A stretch of DNA of 64,000 nucleotides, taken from positions 1 through 64,000 of the forward strand of contig WTXG01000185.1 of the NCBI GenBank assembly GCA_022496185.1, given 5' to 3'. Under the pieces are notes generated by a model. It saw nothing but the letters and a program-made list of their open reading frames with translations. It was not told the DNA's origin and did no database searches. Origin of the DNA: Multifurca ochricompacta. Its lineage: Eukaryota; Basidiomycota; Agaricomycetes; Russulales; Russulaceae. Position numbers and translations under genes: made by a program. Positions 47,514 to 58,124 of the stretch are shown in pieces; positions within the stretch are counted from its first letter, which is position 1, and each line of letters opens with the position of its first letter.

Positions 47514-48890
47514 ATGGCACCATCATTTTCTGTCCCACCATCAACAATGATCGAGATCCTGGATGGATCTAACTGGGCAGTTTGGTCAGTGTGGATGATG
47601 GCTCTTTTCCGTATGAACGGAGTCCGGGACCATCTCATCAGTGATAAACCTGATCCCGCAGGGAATTGGGACTCTGAAGAGGGGGTTCTCTTAGGTGTCT
47701 TGGAGATTTACACTCAAAAAGATGTCTGGCAGACAGTAGCGGACGACACAAAGTTCAAAACTTGTAGGACCAAGTGGGAAGAGCTCAAACGCGTTTACGG
47801 GGGTGTGGGATTGATGTCTGCATTTAACACCTGGGCTGCCCTCACCGGCACTTCCTTGAGCGACTCATCACCCATGCTCCCTCAGCTGCAGAAGTTGAAT
47901 GATGCGCATGTTACCCTGAAGAACAATGAGATGGAGATCTCAGATTTACAGTACAGTTTCATCCTGATCAAAGTGTTACCCAATTCGTACTTGGCAGTTG
48001 CTTCCACCATCCTGGCGTCCGGAACGCTGTTGGATCTTTCCCCTCAAGTTATTCAAGAGCGTATACTTAATGAGGAAGGTTGTTGGTCCAGCGCTTCCGC
48101 ATCTCTGAATAAATCTGCGCCCATCAAGAAAGACAAGAAGAACATCAAATGTTACTATTGTCAGAAAAACAGGCACAAGATTTCGGAATGCCGGAAAAAG
48201 AAAAAGGATGAGGAGGACAAGAAGGCAATGGGGAGCAAAGATGGTCAGAATAAGGCCGTCAACGCGCACGTAGAGTCATTGGCCAGTATTGTAGAGATAC
48301 CCGATGACAATAATAATGATATACGCGTTTCCCTCTATGCCGCGGTACGATCGAGATGGATGATGGACTCAGGGGCCATGCATCATATATCACCTAATTG
48401 CTCTGACTTTACTGAGTATTCTCTGGCTAACGGCACAGTACACCTGGGAGATAACTCTAATGTCAAGCAAATTGGTGTGGGGACAGTGGTTTTCAACACC
48501 ACTGTAGGAAACTGGGACTCGGAGATTACCCTAAGCAACATTCTGCACATACCAGATGTTAAGACATGCTTTATCTCAATGCGCGCTCTTACTCAGAAGG
48601 GAGCTGTAGTCTTGTTTGCGGACAAGAAGTTCACGATTTCAGTCCAAAACCAGAAAATTGCGCAGGGTTACCTAGAGGATAATCTTTATTGGTTAGATGC
48701 CTCAATTGGAGCCCTAAACATGCACTCACATGTCGTGCACTCGCTCAACACCTGGCATCATCGTATGGGGCATATGTTGCACAATGCTCTAAAGCGGTAT
48801 CATAATTCTGTAAAAGGAATAGAGTTTGATGCCTCGATCGATAGTAATCAGTTGCCTTGCCCTGGGTGTGAACTTGGCAAGCAGGCGTGA
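47514..48890 (+). CDS. Copia-1 gag, protease and pre-integrase part
   Basis: 458 codons from the ATG at 47514: a gag region (LDGSNWAVWSVWMMALFRMNG), a CX2CX4HX4C knuckle (CYYCQKNRHKISEC, 48150-48191), the protease motif DSGAMHHI and the HxxxH..CxxC pre-integrase zinc finger (WHHRMGH ... CPGCELGK). It ends at TGA 48888-48890, at a place where Copia-2 has Arg-Leu-Pro-Phe, so the stop is an Arg CGA turned TGA. Confidence 0.85.
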   Translation: MAPSFSVPPSTMIEILDGSNWAVWSVWMMALFRMNGVRDHLISDKPDPAGNWDSEEGVLLGVLEIYTQKDVWQTVADDTKFKTCRTKWEELKRVYGGVGLMSAFNTWAALTGTSLSDSSPMLPQLQKLNDAHVTLKNNEMEISDLQYSFILIKVLPNSYLAVASTILASGTLLDLSPQVIQERILNEEGCWSSASASLNKSAPIKKDKKNIKCYYCQKNRHKISECRKKKKDEEDKKAMGSKDGQNKAVNAHVESLASIVEIPDDNNNDIRVSLYAAVRSRWMMDSGAMHHISPNCSDFTEYSLANGTVHLGDNSNVKQIGVGTVVFNTTVGNWDSEITLSNILHIPDVKTCFISMRALTQKGAVVLFADKKFTISVQNQKIAQGYLEDNLYWLDASIGALNMHSHVVHSLNTWHHRMGHMLHNALKRYHNSVKGIEFDASIDSNQLPCPGCELGKQA

Positions 48891-50084
48891 CTACCCTTTT
48901 CGGCATCACATAAGCGATCGGATCGCAGGCTTAGGATTGTACACAGTGATCTAGCCAGTCCGATGCAAGTGCAATCAATACAAGGCGCGTTGTACATGGC
49001 AACATTCATAGATGATTATTCTAGACATGGAGTCGTGTATTTCCTAAAGAGTAAAGACCAGTGTGCACATGCCTTCAAAAAATTTCTTGCCTGGGCTGAA
49101 GCTCAGACATCAGAAAAGTTATTGGCATTACACTCTGATCAAGGAGGGGAATACATGTCGCGCGTGGTACAAGCCATACTAGATGAAAAGGGGATCAAGC
49201 ATAAACTTACAATGCCAGGTTCGCCACAGCAGAATGGCATAGCCGAGAGGTGGAATAGGACGATCTTAGACAAAGTGCGTGCTATGTTACACAGCGCTGG
49301 GTTGTCCCTCGGCTTTTGGGAGTTGGCAGTTGACACTGCTGTTCACACATACAATCGTACTCCCACAAGAACATTAGGGTGGCACACACCGCATGAGCTC
49401 TGGAGTGCTGGTCACATTCCAGATGTCTCTTATTTTCGCGTTTTCGGATGCAAGGGATATGTACATGTCCCAGAGGACAAACGCAGGAAATTAGATCCAA
49501 GAGCGATTGAAATGACGTTTGTTGGGTATGAACCGGGTTCAAAGGGTTACCGGTTATGGAATTCGAGTACCCGAGCAGTCATCTTGTCTCGCGATGTGAC
49601 ATTTGATGAGCGTTCCTTTCCATTTCGGGAGAGTAGTCAGCCATCTACTCGGCCTGAGAAACCTGTGGTCCTCACAGGACCACTGACTATAGAGTTCCCC
49701 GTAGTCTTGCGTGTACAAGAGAATAGGGAGGTGGTCCCTCCAAGGACACCATCCCCGGTTACCAGACAGAGTGTAGAAGGTTCTGAATATGATATTTTTG
49801 TTACTCCACCATCTAGACCACAGACGCGCGAACTGCCACCGCGTGCACCCACAGTATGCATATTCTGTACCTGTAGACCTGCGGACACTACCCCGCAGGG
49901 TCAAGCAGCCGAGTCCTCACAGCCTTCACCCAGGCGACTACGGGATCAACCCCATAGGAACCTGTGGTACTATAACGAGGACAATGCTGAGATTAACGAA
50001 GACAGACGTTTGGGGCACATGGCACTTCTTGCGGCTGCTGTATATCGTGATCCACTATCTTACAGGGAAGCGATGGGGTCTGAA
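48891..50084 (+). pseudogene. Copia-1 integrase segment
   Basis: In frame with the upstream part across the stop. Integrase catalytic residues lie in HSDLASP, LHSDQGGEYM and PQQNGIAERWNRT, followed by the GKGY-type C-terminal region (FGCKGYVHVPEDKRRKLDP) and a Pro-rich linker. It stops at the hAT-like insertion within the codons for RDPLSYREAMGSE. Confidence 0.85.
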
Positions 50085-50314
50085 TAGGGCATAGCACGAG
50101 TCCGGGTAACTCGCGAGTTTTTTGAGTAGAGCTGTGGGAAAACTCGCGGGTATTGATACTCGCGGATCCAGGTGATCCATGGGAAAATACTCATGCAGAT
50201 CCGGGTATTGATTTTGGCACCCCGGGTACCCGCATGGGTACTTGCGGAATACTTGTGGGAATATTATTATATAAAATTATTTTTTTACTAGGCTCGTCAA
50301 CCTAGAACAGAAAT

Positions 50315-50390
50315 GGCTGAAACATGGATTGAACCTAAGACCTCCGGGAACAAGCTCGGTCTGGTGCTCTAACCACTAAGCCACCCAGCC
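50315..50390 (-). ncRNA. tRNA-like sequence (possible SINE head or tRNA pseudogene)
   Basis: 76 nt on the minus strand starts GGCTGGGTGGCTTAGTGG and ends TTTCAGCC. A 7-bp acceptor stem can form (GGCTGGG with TTCAGCC, two G-T pairs). A D-stem GCTT/GAGC, an A box (TGGCTTAGTGGTTAGAGC) and a B box (GGTTCAATCC) are present. The anticodon stem only forms as AGACC/GGTCT with a 15-nt loop, and the T stem is weak, so it is not a normal tRNA. Confidence 0.45.
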
Positions 50391-50446
50391 TCACTAGTAA
50401 AGACACACAATATATTATATATAGGGTTATGCAGAATTGATTTTAT

Positions 50447-50960
50447 CACTTGTATCTATTTAATTGTGAACGCGTTTTGATCTTATCACTTGTATTATCT
50501 TAGATGTATATCTTTAGTATCTAATTAATTGTGAACGCATTTTTGATCTTATCACTTAGATGTACATCCCAAGTATCTAATTAATTGTGAACGCATTTTT
50601 GATCTTATCACTTGTATTAGATGTATATCCTAAGTATCTAATTAACTGTGAACGCGTTTTTGATCTTATCACTTAGATGTACATCCTAAGTATCTAATTA
50701 ATTGTGAACGCATTTTTGATCTTATCACTTGTATTAGATGTATATCCTAAGTATCTAATTAAATGTGAACGCATTTTTGATCTTATCACTTAGATGTACA
50801 TCCTAAGTATCTAATTAATTGTGAACGCATTTTGATCTTATCACTTGTATTAGATGTATATCCTAAGTATCTAATTAACTGTGAACACATTTTTGATCTT
50901 ATCACTTAGATGTATATCCTAAGTATCTAATTAATTGTGAACGCGTTTTTGATCTTATCA
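50447..50960. repeat. Alternating tandem array (about 61- and 56-bp units)
   Basis: Nine units of GTGAACGCATTTTTGATCTTATCACTT followed by either GTATTAGATGTATATCC or AGATGTACATCC, then TAAGTATCTAATTAA. Long and short units alternate strictly, giving a higher-order repeat of about 117 bp. Confidence 0.85.
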
Positions 50961-51070
50961 ATTAGGCGTGATCCCAGCATCTCTGTACTGATGTGTGCCG
51001 ACGCGTGCATTCTTAAGCCTACCTTCCTAGATAGGAAGGCAATGCACGGTCCGATCGGTGCGCCCCACAC

Positions 51071-51110
51071 TTCGCGTTTTTTCGCGTTTTTTCGCGTTTT
51101 TTCGCATTTC
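51071..51110. repeat. TTCGCGTTTT tandem repeat
   Basis: Four adjacent 10-bp units TTCGCGTTTT, the last decayed. Confidence 0.85.
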
Positions 51111-51281
51111 TATAGATATTGTAACTGATTCTTGTTTTATTTTGGATCGGATGCATGATCTGACTTGAAACTTCGTGGGATTGTAGTAATATATATATTC
51201 TTTCTGTGTATGCAAGATGAAGATCTCTGGCTGCCTCAAACCTTACAAGTAAACCTACGAGTATACCCATGAGTACTCGGA

Positions 51282-51862
51282 TGTTACAAACAGGGCCCAG
51301 CAGCCCTATTTTCTTCACTCTCCCCAACCGGGACCCCACTCGTCCACCGACCCTTCATTTCCTCATCACGTCTCCCTCCTGGGATCCCTCACATGCGTTG
51401 CTTCCATCCCCGTGACTGTTGTTTGGACTTGTATATCTACTGTTTGTCTATGATTGTCCTTTCTTATCTTCTTATCTTTACGACCAGACATTTACTTAAT
51501 CCCCTATCAGAAGCCAGGCTTTACGCCGTCCGCTTTCGTATCTTTGGGCCCACATGACTCCGATATCCTTATCTATAGACGCCCATCCATTTACATATAT
51601 AAGTCCGTCTTAGCTATGCTGTAGACTTCAGACTCGACTTATTGAATACATTGGTGTTCGTCTTCCGGACTTCCCTTTGGAATCTCTGACTCGTCTGTCT
51701 CAGTGCTTCCGGCACTCTCTGCTCAACATCATCTTAGGGAACAGCCCCTTCGACTTTGACTCATCCCCTTAAACTCCAAGAGGTCCTGTTGACCTCTTAT
51801 CTGAAACCCTTGACCAACGCTGTCGCACAAGTCGTGTGGAACGTCCCACACCGGACGTAACA
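51282..51862 (-). mobile_element. D-family solo LTR nested in the hAT-like element
   Basis: 581 bp with ends TGTTACAAAC and GACGTAACA (TGTTAC/GTAACA), flanked by perfect 5-bp duplications TCGGA (51277-51281 and 51863-51867). On the minus strand it begins TGTTACGTCCGGTGTGGG. It keeps CpGs, unlike the related LTR at 45138/60503, so it is younger. Internal sequence was probably lost by LTR-LTR recombination. Confidence 0.9.
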
Positions 51863-52013
51863 TCGGATCCGTGCGAGTATAGGACTCGCGGCTCCAGGTG
51901 ATCCATGGGAACATACTCATGCAGATCCGAGTATGGGATTATCTAATCTAAATACCCATGAGTTCGGATCCAGGTAACTCACGAGTGCACTCATGCTAGG
52001 CCCTAGGTCTGAA

Positions 52014-53206
52014 TATGCAGAGGAGTGGCGCGATGCATGCCAATACAAGATGGACGCACTCACAAAGAATGGAACCTGGAGCCTAGTAGATTTACCAGTG
52101 GGCCGAAAGGCCGTTAAATCTAAATGGGTGTTTAAGCACAAAGCAGATGGACGCTTTTGCGTGCATCTGGTGGCCAAGGGATTCATGCAGATACAGGGAA
52201 TAGACTATGACGAAACATTTTCACCGGTTGCCCGGTTTGAGTCCTTGTGACTCTTGCTAGTGTTGGCCGCGCTAGAGGATTGGGAGATCCATCAGATGGA
52301 TGTCAAGTCGGCATTCCTAAATGGGCAACTGGATGAAGAAATATATATGGAGCAGCCTCAGGGTTTTGTTGAGTCAGGTCATGAGCAGAAGGTCTGCCTT
52401 CTCAAAAAGGCACTCTACAGCTTAAAGCAAGCTTCGCGTGCATGGAACTTACAATTCCATGGAGTTCTCGTGGAACTCAGCTTCACACATTGTTTCTCAG
52501 ATGTGGGTGTTTACGTGTATCATCGACAAGGAGGGGAGGGCTTAGTGATAATAATCCTCTATGTCGATGACATCACATTGTTGGGCGACTCTTCAGAAGA
52601 GATAGGGCGGATCAAAAAGACGTTATCTAATTGCTATGAAATGACGGATCTCGGAGAGATCAACTCATACCTCGCAGTCAGGATCACATGAGACCGCTCA
52701 ATCAAGTGTTTGGAGATAGATCAAAGCCGGTACATCTCAGAGATTGTAGAGCACTTTGGAATGTCAGATGCGAATCCCACGCACACTCCACTTCCAACAG
52801 GTTCGGAGGTACATTTAGTCAAGCATACTGGACAGGCATCCCCTGCAGAGATCAAGCTTTATCAACAGCTTATTGGGAGTCTACTTTATGTGCAGATTGG
52901 TACAAGACCGGACACTTCTTTCGCTGTTGCGCGCCTTGCACAATATGCAGCAAACCCCTCGCCACACCACTTGTGTCTTGCTAAATATGTACTCGCTTAT
53001 TTGAAGGGTACAGCAGACTTATGGCTATGCTATGATGGAGCATGTGGAGAAGGACTCGTCGGATTTTCAGACTCCAGTTTGGGAGATGATGCCAACGACT
53101 ATCATTCTACTTCGGGTTATGTTTTCTCACTTGCAGATGCTGCAATCTCTTGGACATCACGCAAGCAGAAGACTGTTGCCCAGAGTACCACCCATGCCGA
53201 GTATAT
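52014..53206 (+). pseudogene. Copia-1 reverse transcriptase and start of RNase H
   Basis: Continues the pol frame: YAEEWRDACQYKMDALTKNGTW, KWVFKHKADGRF, FSPVARFESL, MDVKSAFLNG, ILYVDDITLLG (the YVDD catalytic pair), then GFSDSSLGDDAND and TTHAEY. TGA at 52248-52250 and 52689-52691 replace Arg codons that Copia-2 retains (ESLRLL; NITRDR). The sequence is cut inside AEY-M by Copia-2 and resumes at 59750. Confidence 0.85.
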
Positions 53207-53716
53207 TGTCAAACAATCATGCTGCTGGTTATACTGACTGTGGTTAGTAGCGGGTTAGGCTAGAAAGACAAGTATACTTCAGAGGTTGAAGAAACTCTAT
53301 ATTAACTATACTACTGACCTAGAAAGACAAGTATCTACAAGAGACGTTAGTCAAAGGAAAGTAAAAAGTATAGTATGACTTACACTTCAGAGGTTGAAGA
53401 AACTCTGAAGTGAAAGAGACGAAACAGACACCCTTATATACCCATGGGGGCCAGGGGAAATGGTCTGTGCGCACTGGGAATAAGTCCACAAGTGCCGGAC
53501 AATAAAGCAAAGAGGGATAAAGGCCATTGGCCAATGAGATATCACATGCCTACTGCGCATTACTAAGTCCATCGCTAATCAGCTGAGTAAGAAGGGAAAG
53601 AAGTGTAATAAAGATAACATAAAAAGTCCGATACTCCGGAATCTAATCTAATCTAATCTACAGCTGAAGCGATCCCCAGATGCCTGAAGCATCTCCAGAC
53701 ACATGTCGTGTCAACA
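53207..53716 (-). repeat. Copia-2 LTR (3' LTR in coding direction)
   Basis: 510 bp, identical by eye to 59240-59749. A TATATAAG box lies in the minus direction near 53435. Confidence 0.92.
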
Positions 53717-53981
53717 TCCCTCCATGGTGAAGGCATCGATCATTAAAGTGGAATGAGTTAAATGAGCACACTGCTGTTCACAATTGAACGAACATGTCGC
53801 CAGAGATCCAACTTCTCTAACTCTCAAGTGTAGAGAGAGGACCATGGTGTTCAGAGGCATATTGAGTTAGATTCTCTTATGCAAACTGAAACCACACCTC
53901 TTGCGTCACTCTCGAGGTCGAGAACGTTGCTCATGGTGGGAAAGTGAGACTGGTATACAAAGTCTCCAAATTCCAGCTCTC

Positions 53982-56900
53982 TCATTCCAGCACTAGTCCA
54001 AATCCAGTTACCATGTGATCAAAAGATGATCTAGGCAGAGACTTTGTGAGGCCATCTGCTAGCATTTCTCCAGTGGGAGTTCGCACCAAGTCTATCTGGT
54101 GTGATTCTACATACTCCCTAATGGCATGGTACTTTATCGGTATGTGCTTTGATCGCCTTCCTGTGACAGGGTTTAATGCAAGGTCTACTGCACCCTTATT
54201 GTCACAGTGCAGTTGTATGGGTGAACTAACTTCATATCCCAATTCCTGCATAAATGTCCTATACCACGCAGCCTGATTTGAAGCCTCAGCAAGGCTCATA
54301 TACTCGGCTTCTGTGGTGGACTGTGCTACTGTCTTTTGCTTCCTGGAACACCAGCTAATGGCTCCATTAGCAAGGAAAAAGACATAGCCTGAGGTGGAGT
54401 GGCGGTCCTCTTGATCTCCCCATGAGGAATCCGCAAAGCCATGAAGGCCAACTTCACCATTCCCTCCAGAATAGCGCAACTTGTAGTCTTTTGTAGCATT
54501 TAAATAGGCTAAGACATACTTTGCTAGTCGCATGTGCTGCTGGGAAGGGTTGGAAGCAAATTGGCTAAGGCGTGCAACAGCAAAACTAATGTCAGGTCTG
54601 CTTCCAATCTGCACCCAAAGCAGAGACCCCATTAACTGCTGATACCTCTTAATATCAGAGGTAGATGCTTGGTCTTCAAACTTGACCAAATGAACATCCA
54701 CGCCAGAGGGTAGAGGAGTATATACTGGGTTGGAATCCCCCATTCCAAACCTCTCAACTATAGAGGATACATAGGCTGTCTGGTCGATATCCAGTGTCTT
54801 GTTAGGACGGTCCCTGGTGATGTTAACTCCAAGGTAAGACTGGATTTCGCCAAGATCGGTCATCTCATATCGGCTAGATAGAGAGTCCTTCAGCCATTGA
54901 ATCTTCTTAGTGGAGGACCCAAGTATAGTGATGTCATCAACATATAAAATGACGAAAAGTGGACCATCCCCCTCTTGGTGATGATACACATATACTCCTG
55001 CATCAGAGTACGTCCGAGTAAAGCTCAGTTCATTGAGAACTGCATGGAATTGCAAGTTCCATGCCCGGGAAGCTTGTTTGAGGCCATACAGAGCCTTCTG
55101 TAGCCTACAAACTTTGGACTCTTGTCCAGCAACGATGAAACCAACAGGTTGCTCCATGTAGATCTCCTCATCCAGTTCGCCATGTAGGAATGCCGATTTG
55201 ACATCCATTTGGTGGATTTCCCAATCCTCAAGCGCGGCCAACGCTAATAACAGTCTAAGAGACTCAAATCTGGCGACTGGGGAGAAAGTTTCATCGAAGT
55301 CCACCCCCTCTATTTGGGTGAACCCTTTTGCTACAAGCCTAGCACGAAAGCGTCCATCTGCTTTCAGTTTAAAGACCCACTTGGACTTTACAGCCTTTCT
55401 ACCTTCAGGAAGGTCTTCAAGGCGCCACACTTTAAGTTTTTGTAAGGCATCAATTTCATATTGACATGCCTCAAGCCAATCACTGGCATTATCAGACTCC
55501 ATTGCTTCTTTAAAAGTAAGAGGATCCCTGTAAGGCGATCCTGCAGCATTGAGTAGATCCATCTGTCCAAGTCTGGAAGAACCCTGCACAAACTCTGCAT
55601 TATCCTCATTGTAGAAGCGAGGATTCAGACGACGGTTGCGATTGGGACGTGCAACATCCAAGTCTAAATCTTCTTGGATTGCCCTATCTCGTCGTTCAGA
55701 GCGTGGACTTGTCCTCTCAAAATTAGGTTGAGGGATTTTGTCTGCAATTCTTTTTGATTTTCTGATTGCACGGGTTCTTTTGGGAGGGGAGGAAGGTTCC
55801 ATGACTTGTGATGGAGGAGTCTGATAAATAGTCTGGGGTTGTGTGGTGTCTACATTACGTGTGGGTGTGGTAGGCTGTGGTGCTAATTGGGGAGGTACGA
55901 TGTCCTCCTGTTCCTCTTCTAGGTCTTCCTCATCTTGAGGAGCCTCAGGAACTTGCGTAGCAGTTGCTGGTGGTGGCTGGACTGGGCCACCAGGTAAAGT
56001 AAAGGAGCCACCTTCAGTAGGTTGCTCTATGGATTTATTTGCTCTGTTGTCCTTATCAGAGCGGGATGGGAAGGATCTCTCATCAAATGTAACATCTCGT
56101 GAAAAGATGAGAGACCGGGTACGACTATCCCAAAGTGTATAGCCTTTAGAGGTAGGCTCATACCCGACAAAGACGGCTTCCCTGGCTTTGGGATCTAATT
56201 TGCGCCGCTTGCCCTCTGGAACATGATAATAGGCTTTGCAACCAAAGACCTTAAAATATGAGACATCTGGCTTGTTCCCAACCAGAAGCTCAAGCGGAGT
56301 TTTCCACTTATTAGAACGGATGGGAGTTCTATTATATATATGGCATGCTGTCTCAACAGCACACTCCCAAAAACCAAGAGATAGGCCAGCATCGTGCAGC
56401 ATGCTAGTGCCTTTTTCCATAATGGTTCTATTAAATCTCTCGGCCCTTCCGTTCTGTTGTGGGCTATACGGCATCGTAAGTTTATGCTCTATGCCATAAT
56501 CTTCAAGCGTTGCCTTCAGCGCCTTGTTCACATACTCGCCACCACGATCTGTATGAAGACACTTGATTTTATGATTAAATTTATTTTCAAGTAATGTCTT
56601 CAGTTTATTGAAAACTGGTGTGAACAGATCTTTAGACTTCATTGGAACGATTAAAGCGTATCTGCTAAAGTCGTCCAAGAAGGTGGCAAAGTATAGATTC
56701 CCTTGTATTGAACTGCACTGCAAGGGTCCTACAAGATCACTATGAAGGATCTCAAGGGGGGCTGATGCGCGCTTTGAAGATGGGGGAAATGGAAGACGAT
56801 GGGACTTGCCCATTTCACAGCCATAACACGGTTTGTCTTCCACTTGGCTATTATTAATTTTGAGGCCTTTAACCGCCTCAGGAGCATATCTTTTCAGGGC

Positions 56901-58124
56901 TTCTTTAGACATATGGCCCATTCTTTGATGCCAGATTTCTAGTGAGGCAGATGCAGTTGTATGGATACTACTTAGGACGTGTTTGCCTAGTACCCAATAC
57001 AATTTGCCAAACTTCCATGCTTCCGCTATAATATTATCGCCATATTTTATTGTTGCCTTCTTATTATCAAAGAACACAGTTGCCCCTTTTTCTACTAGGG
57101 CACTGGCAGAGAGTATTTTATGTCCTCCAGGCATATGGAGCACATTGCTCAGTTCCAAGTCGAAACCTTGATCAGTCCTGATGATCACAGTGCCAACTCC
57201 ACTTGTTTTGACTATGGAGTTGTCACCTAGTGATACTTCATGGGTCTGATCGACTTTATATGTATCAAAGTCTTCAAGATTGGGACTGAAATGAGCTGTT
57301 GCTCCACTATCAAGCATCCAATAATCTGAGTTGATATCCAGATTATAGGTGTGCACATAAAGGCGAATGCGAGGTGCTTCATGCACCTCCTCTATTTTGC
57401 CACTACCATTAACTACGGTGGCTATAGTGTTTACATGTTGGGCCTCAGCCCTCTTCTTGTTCCCTGCCTTGCCCTTTTTGGCATTCTCCAGGTCCTTTTT
57501 CTTCTTTGCGCAAGCATTGGACTTGTGTCCAGGCTTTTGGCAATAGAAGCAAACCACCCCTTGTGAACCAGGGGCAGCAGCGGGAAGTGGTGATAAATTT
57601 TTATTTTTGTTTGATTTGACAGGTGCTGCCTTAGATAGGACAGCACTTCCACTTCCCGAGGGACCCGCCAGGCGACTCTCCTCATTTAGGAACCTCTGCA
57701 CAAGGTCCTGAGGAGAAAGACGCTCTGGATCGCCAGAGGCCAGTATGGAGCCAGCAATGGCACTGTAGGAGTCTGGGAGAGCTTTCAACAAAATGAAGCT
57801 CATCTGGAGGTCGTTGACCTCCATCCCATTCTCCCTAAGGGTACTCCTGGCATTCAGGACCTTTTGTAATTGGGTCCTGAATGTCTGTCCTTCATCAAGA
57901 CGGAAGGACACCAGGGCAAGCCACAGATTGTATGTGGCCATGCTACCTACAGAGCCATAAAGCCGCTCCAACTTATTATACTTCTCAAAAAGAGAAGGAT
58001 AATCGGCATCAGAGGTTACTTGACTGTAAACCTCCTGGGTTACATTGAGATAGAGTAGCCCAATTAGCATTTCCTCCTCTCCCATCCATTCCCTGAGGAT
58101 GGGATCAATGACTTCCTTTTGCAT
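53982..58124 (-). CDS. Copia-2 gag-pol polyprotein, main frame
   Basis: 1380 codons uninterrupted: C-terminal gag, a knuckle CFYCQKPGHKSNAC (residues ~193-206), protease DSGATAHF (~271), a pre-integrase finger (HQRMGHM ... CYGCEMGK), integrase D,D,E in HSDLVGPL, LHTDRGGEYV and SPQQNGRAERFNR, reverse transcriptase with VILYVDDITILG, and RNase H with GFADSSWGD and TTEAEYMSLAEA. The order is typical of Ty1/copia. The frame lacks the gag N-terminus, which lies upstream in another frame. The element could still move if that break is bypassed or supplied in trans. Confidence 0.93.
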   Translation of the reverse strand: MQKEVIDPILREWMGEEEMLIGLLYLNVTQEVYSQVTSDADYPSLFEKYNKLERLYGSVGSMATYNLWLALVSFRLDEGQTFRTQLQKVLNARSTLRENGMEVNDLQMSFILLKALPDSYSAIAGSILASGDPERLSPQDLVQRFLNEESRLAGPSGSGSAVLSKAAPVKSNKNKNLSPLPAAAPGSQGVVCFYCQKPGHKSNACAKKKKDLENAKKGKAGNKKRAEAQHVNTIATVVNGSGKIEEVHEAPRIRLYVHTYNLDINSDYWMLDSGATAHFSPNLEDFDTYKVDQTHEVSLGDNSIVKTSGVGTVIIRTDQGFDLELSNVLHMPGGHKILSASALVEKGATVFFDNKKATIKYGDNIIAEAWKFGKLYWVLGKHVLSSIHTTASASLEIWHQRMGHMSKEALKRYAPEAVKGLKINNSQVEDKPCYGCEMGKSHRLPFPPSSKRASAPLEILHSDLVGPLQCSSIQGNLYFATFLDDFSRYALIVPMKSKDLFTPVFNKLKTLLENKFNHKIKCLHTDRGGEYVNKALKATLEDYGIEHKLTMPYSPQQNGRAERFNRTIMEKGTSMLHDAGLSLGFWECAVETACHIYNRTPIRSNKWKTPLELLVGNKPDVSYFKVFGCKAYYHVPEGKRRKLDPKAREAVFVGYEPTSKGYTLWDSRTRSLIFSRDVTFDERSFPSRSDKDNRANKSIEQPTEGGSFTLPGGPVQPPPATATQVPEAPQDEEDLEEEQEDIVPPQLAPQPTTPTRNVDTTQPQTIYQTPPSQVMEPSSPPKRTRAIRKSKRIADKIPQPNFERTSPRSERRDRAIQEDLDLDVARPNRNRRLNPRFYNEDNAEFVQGSSRLGQMDLLNAAGSPYRDPLTFKEAMESDNASDWLEACQYEIDALQKLKVWRLEDLPEGRKAVKSKWVFKLKADGRFRARLVAKGFTQIEGVDFDETFSPVARFESLRLLLALAALEDWEIHQMDVKSAFLHGELDEEIYMEQPVGFIVAGQESKVCRLQKALYGLKQASRAWNLQFHAVLNELSFTRTYSDAGVYVYHHQEGDGPLFVILYVDDITILGSSTKKIQWLKDSLSSRYEMTDLGEIQSYLGVNITRDRPNKTLDIDQTAYVSSIVERFGMGDSNPVYTPLPSGVDVHLVKFEDQASTSDIKRYQQLMGSLLWVQIGSRPDISFAVARLSQFASNPSQQHMRLAKYVLAYLNATKDYKLRYSGGNGEVGLHGFADSSWGDQEDRHSTSGYVFFLANGAISWCSRKQKTVAQSTTEAEYMSLAEASNQAAWYRTFMQELGYEVSSPIQLHCDNKGAVDLALNPVTGRRSKHIPIKYHAIREYVESHQIDLVRTPTGEMLADGLTKSLPRSSFDHMVTGFGLVLE

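Larger units (their letters stand above)
50085..52005. mobile_element. hAT-like non-autonomous element, family C, inserted in Copia-1 pol
   Basis: Ends TAGGGCATAGCACGAGT and ...ACTCATGCTAGGCCCTA are inverted (TAGGGCNTAGCANGAGT) and flanked by perfect 8-bp duplications GGTCTGAA (50077-50084 and 52006-52013). No transposase is seen. The interior holds a tRNA-like segment, a tandem array, a 10-bp repeat and a nested solo LTR. Element plus duplication is 1929 bp, a multiple of three, so frame is kept across the insertion. Confidence 0.92.

Noticed and set aside
50447..50960. CRISPR-like array because of regular spacing
   Set aside because: The whole unit repeats, with no unique spacers, and the sequence is eukaryotic and inside a transposon.
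54046..57566. Plus-strand frames over Copia-2
   Set aside because: All lie antisense to the intact minus-strand polyprotein and have no independent features.
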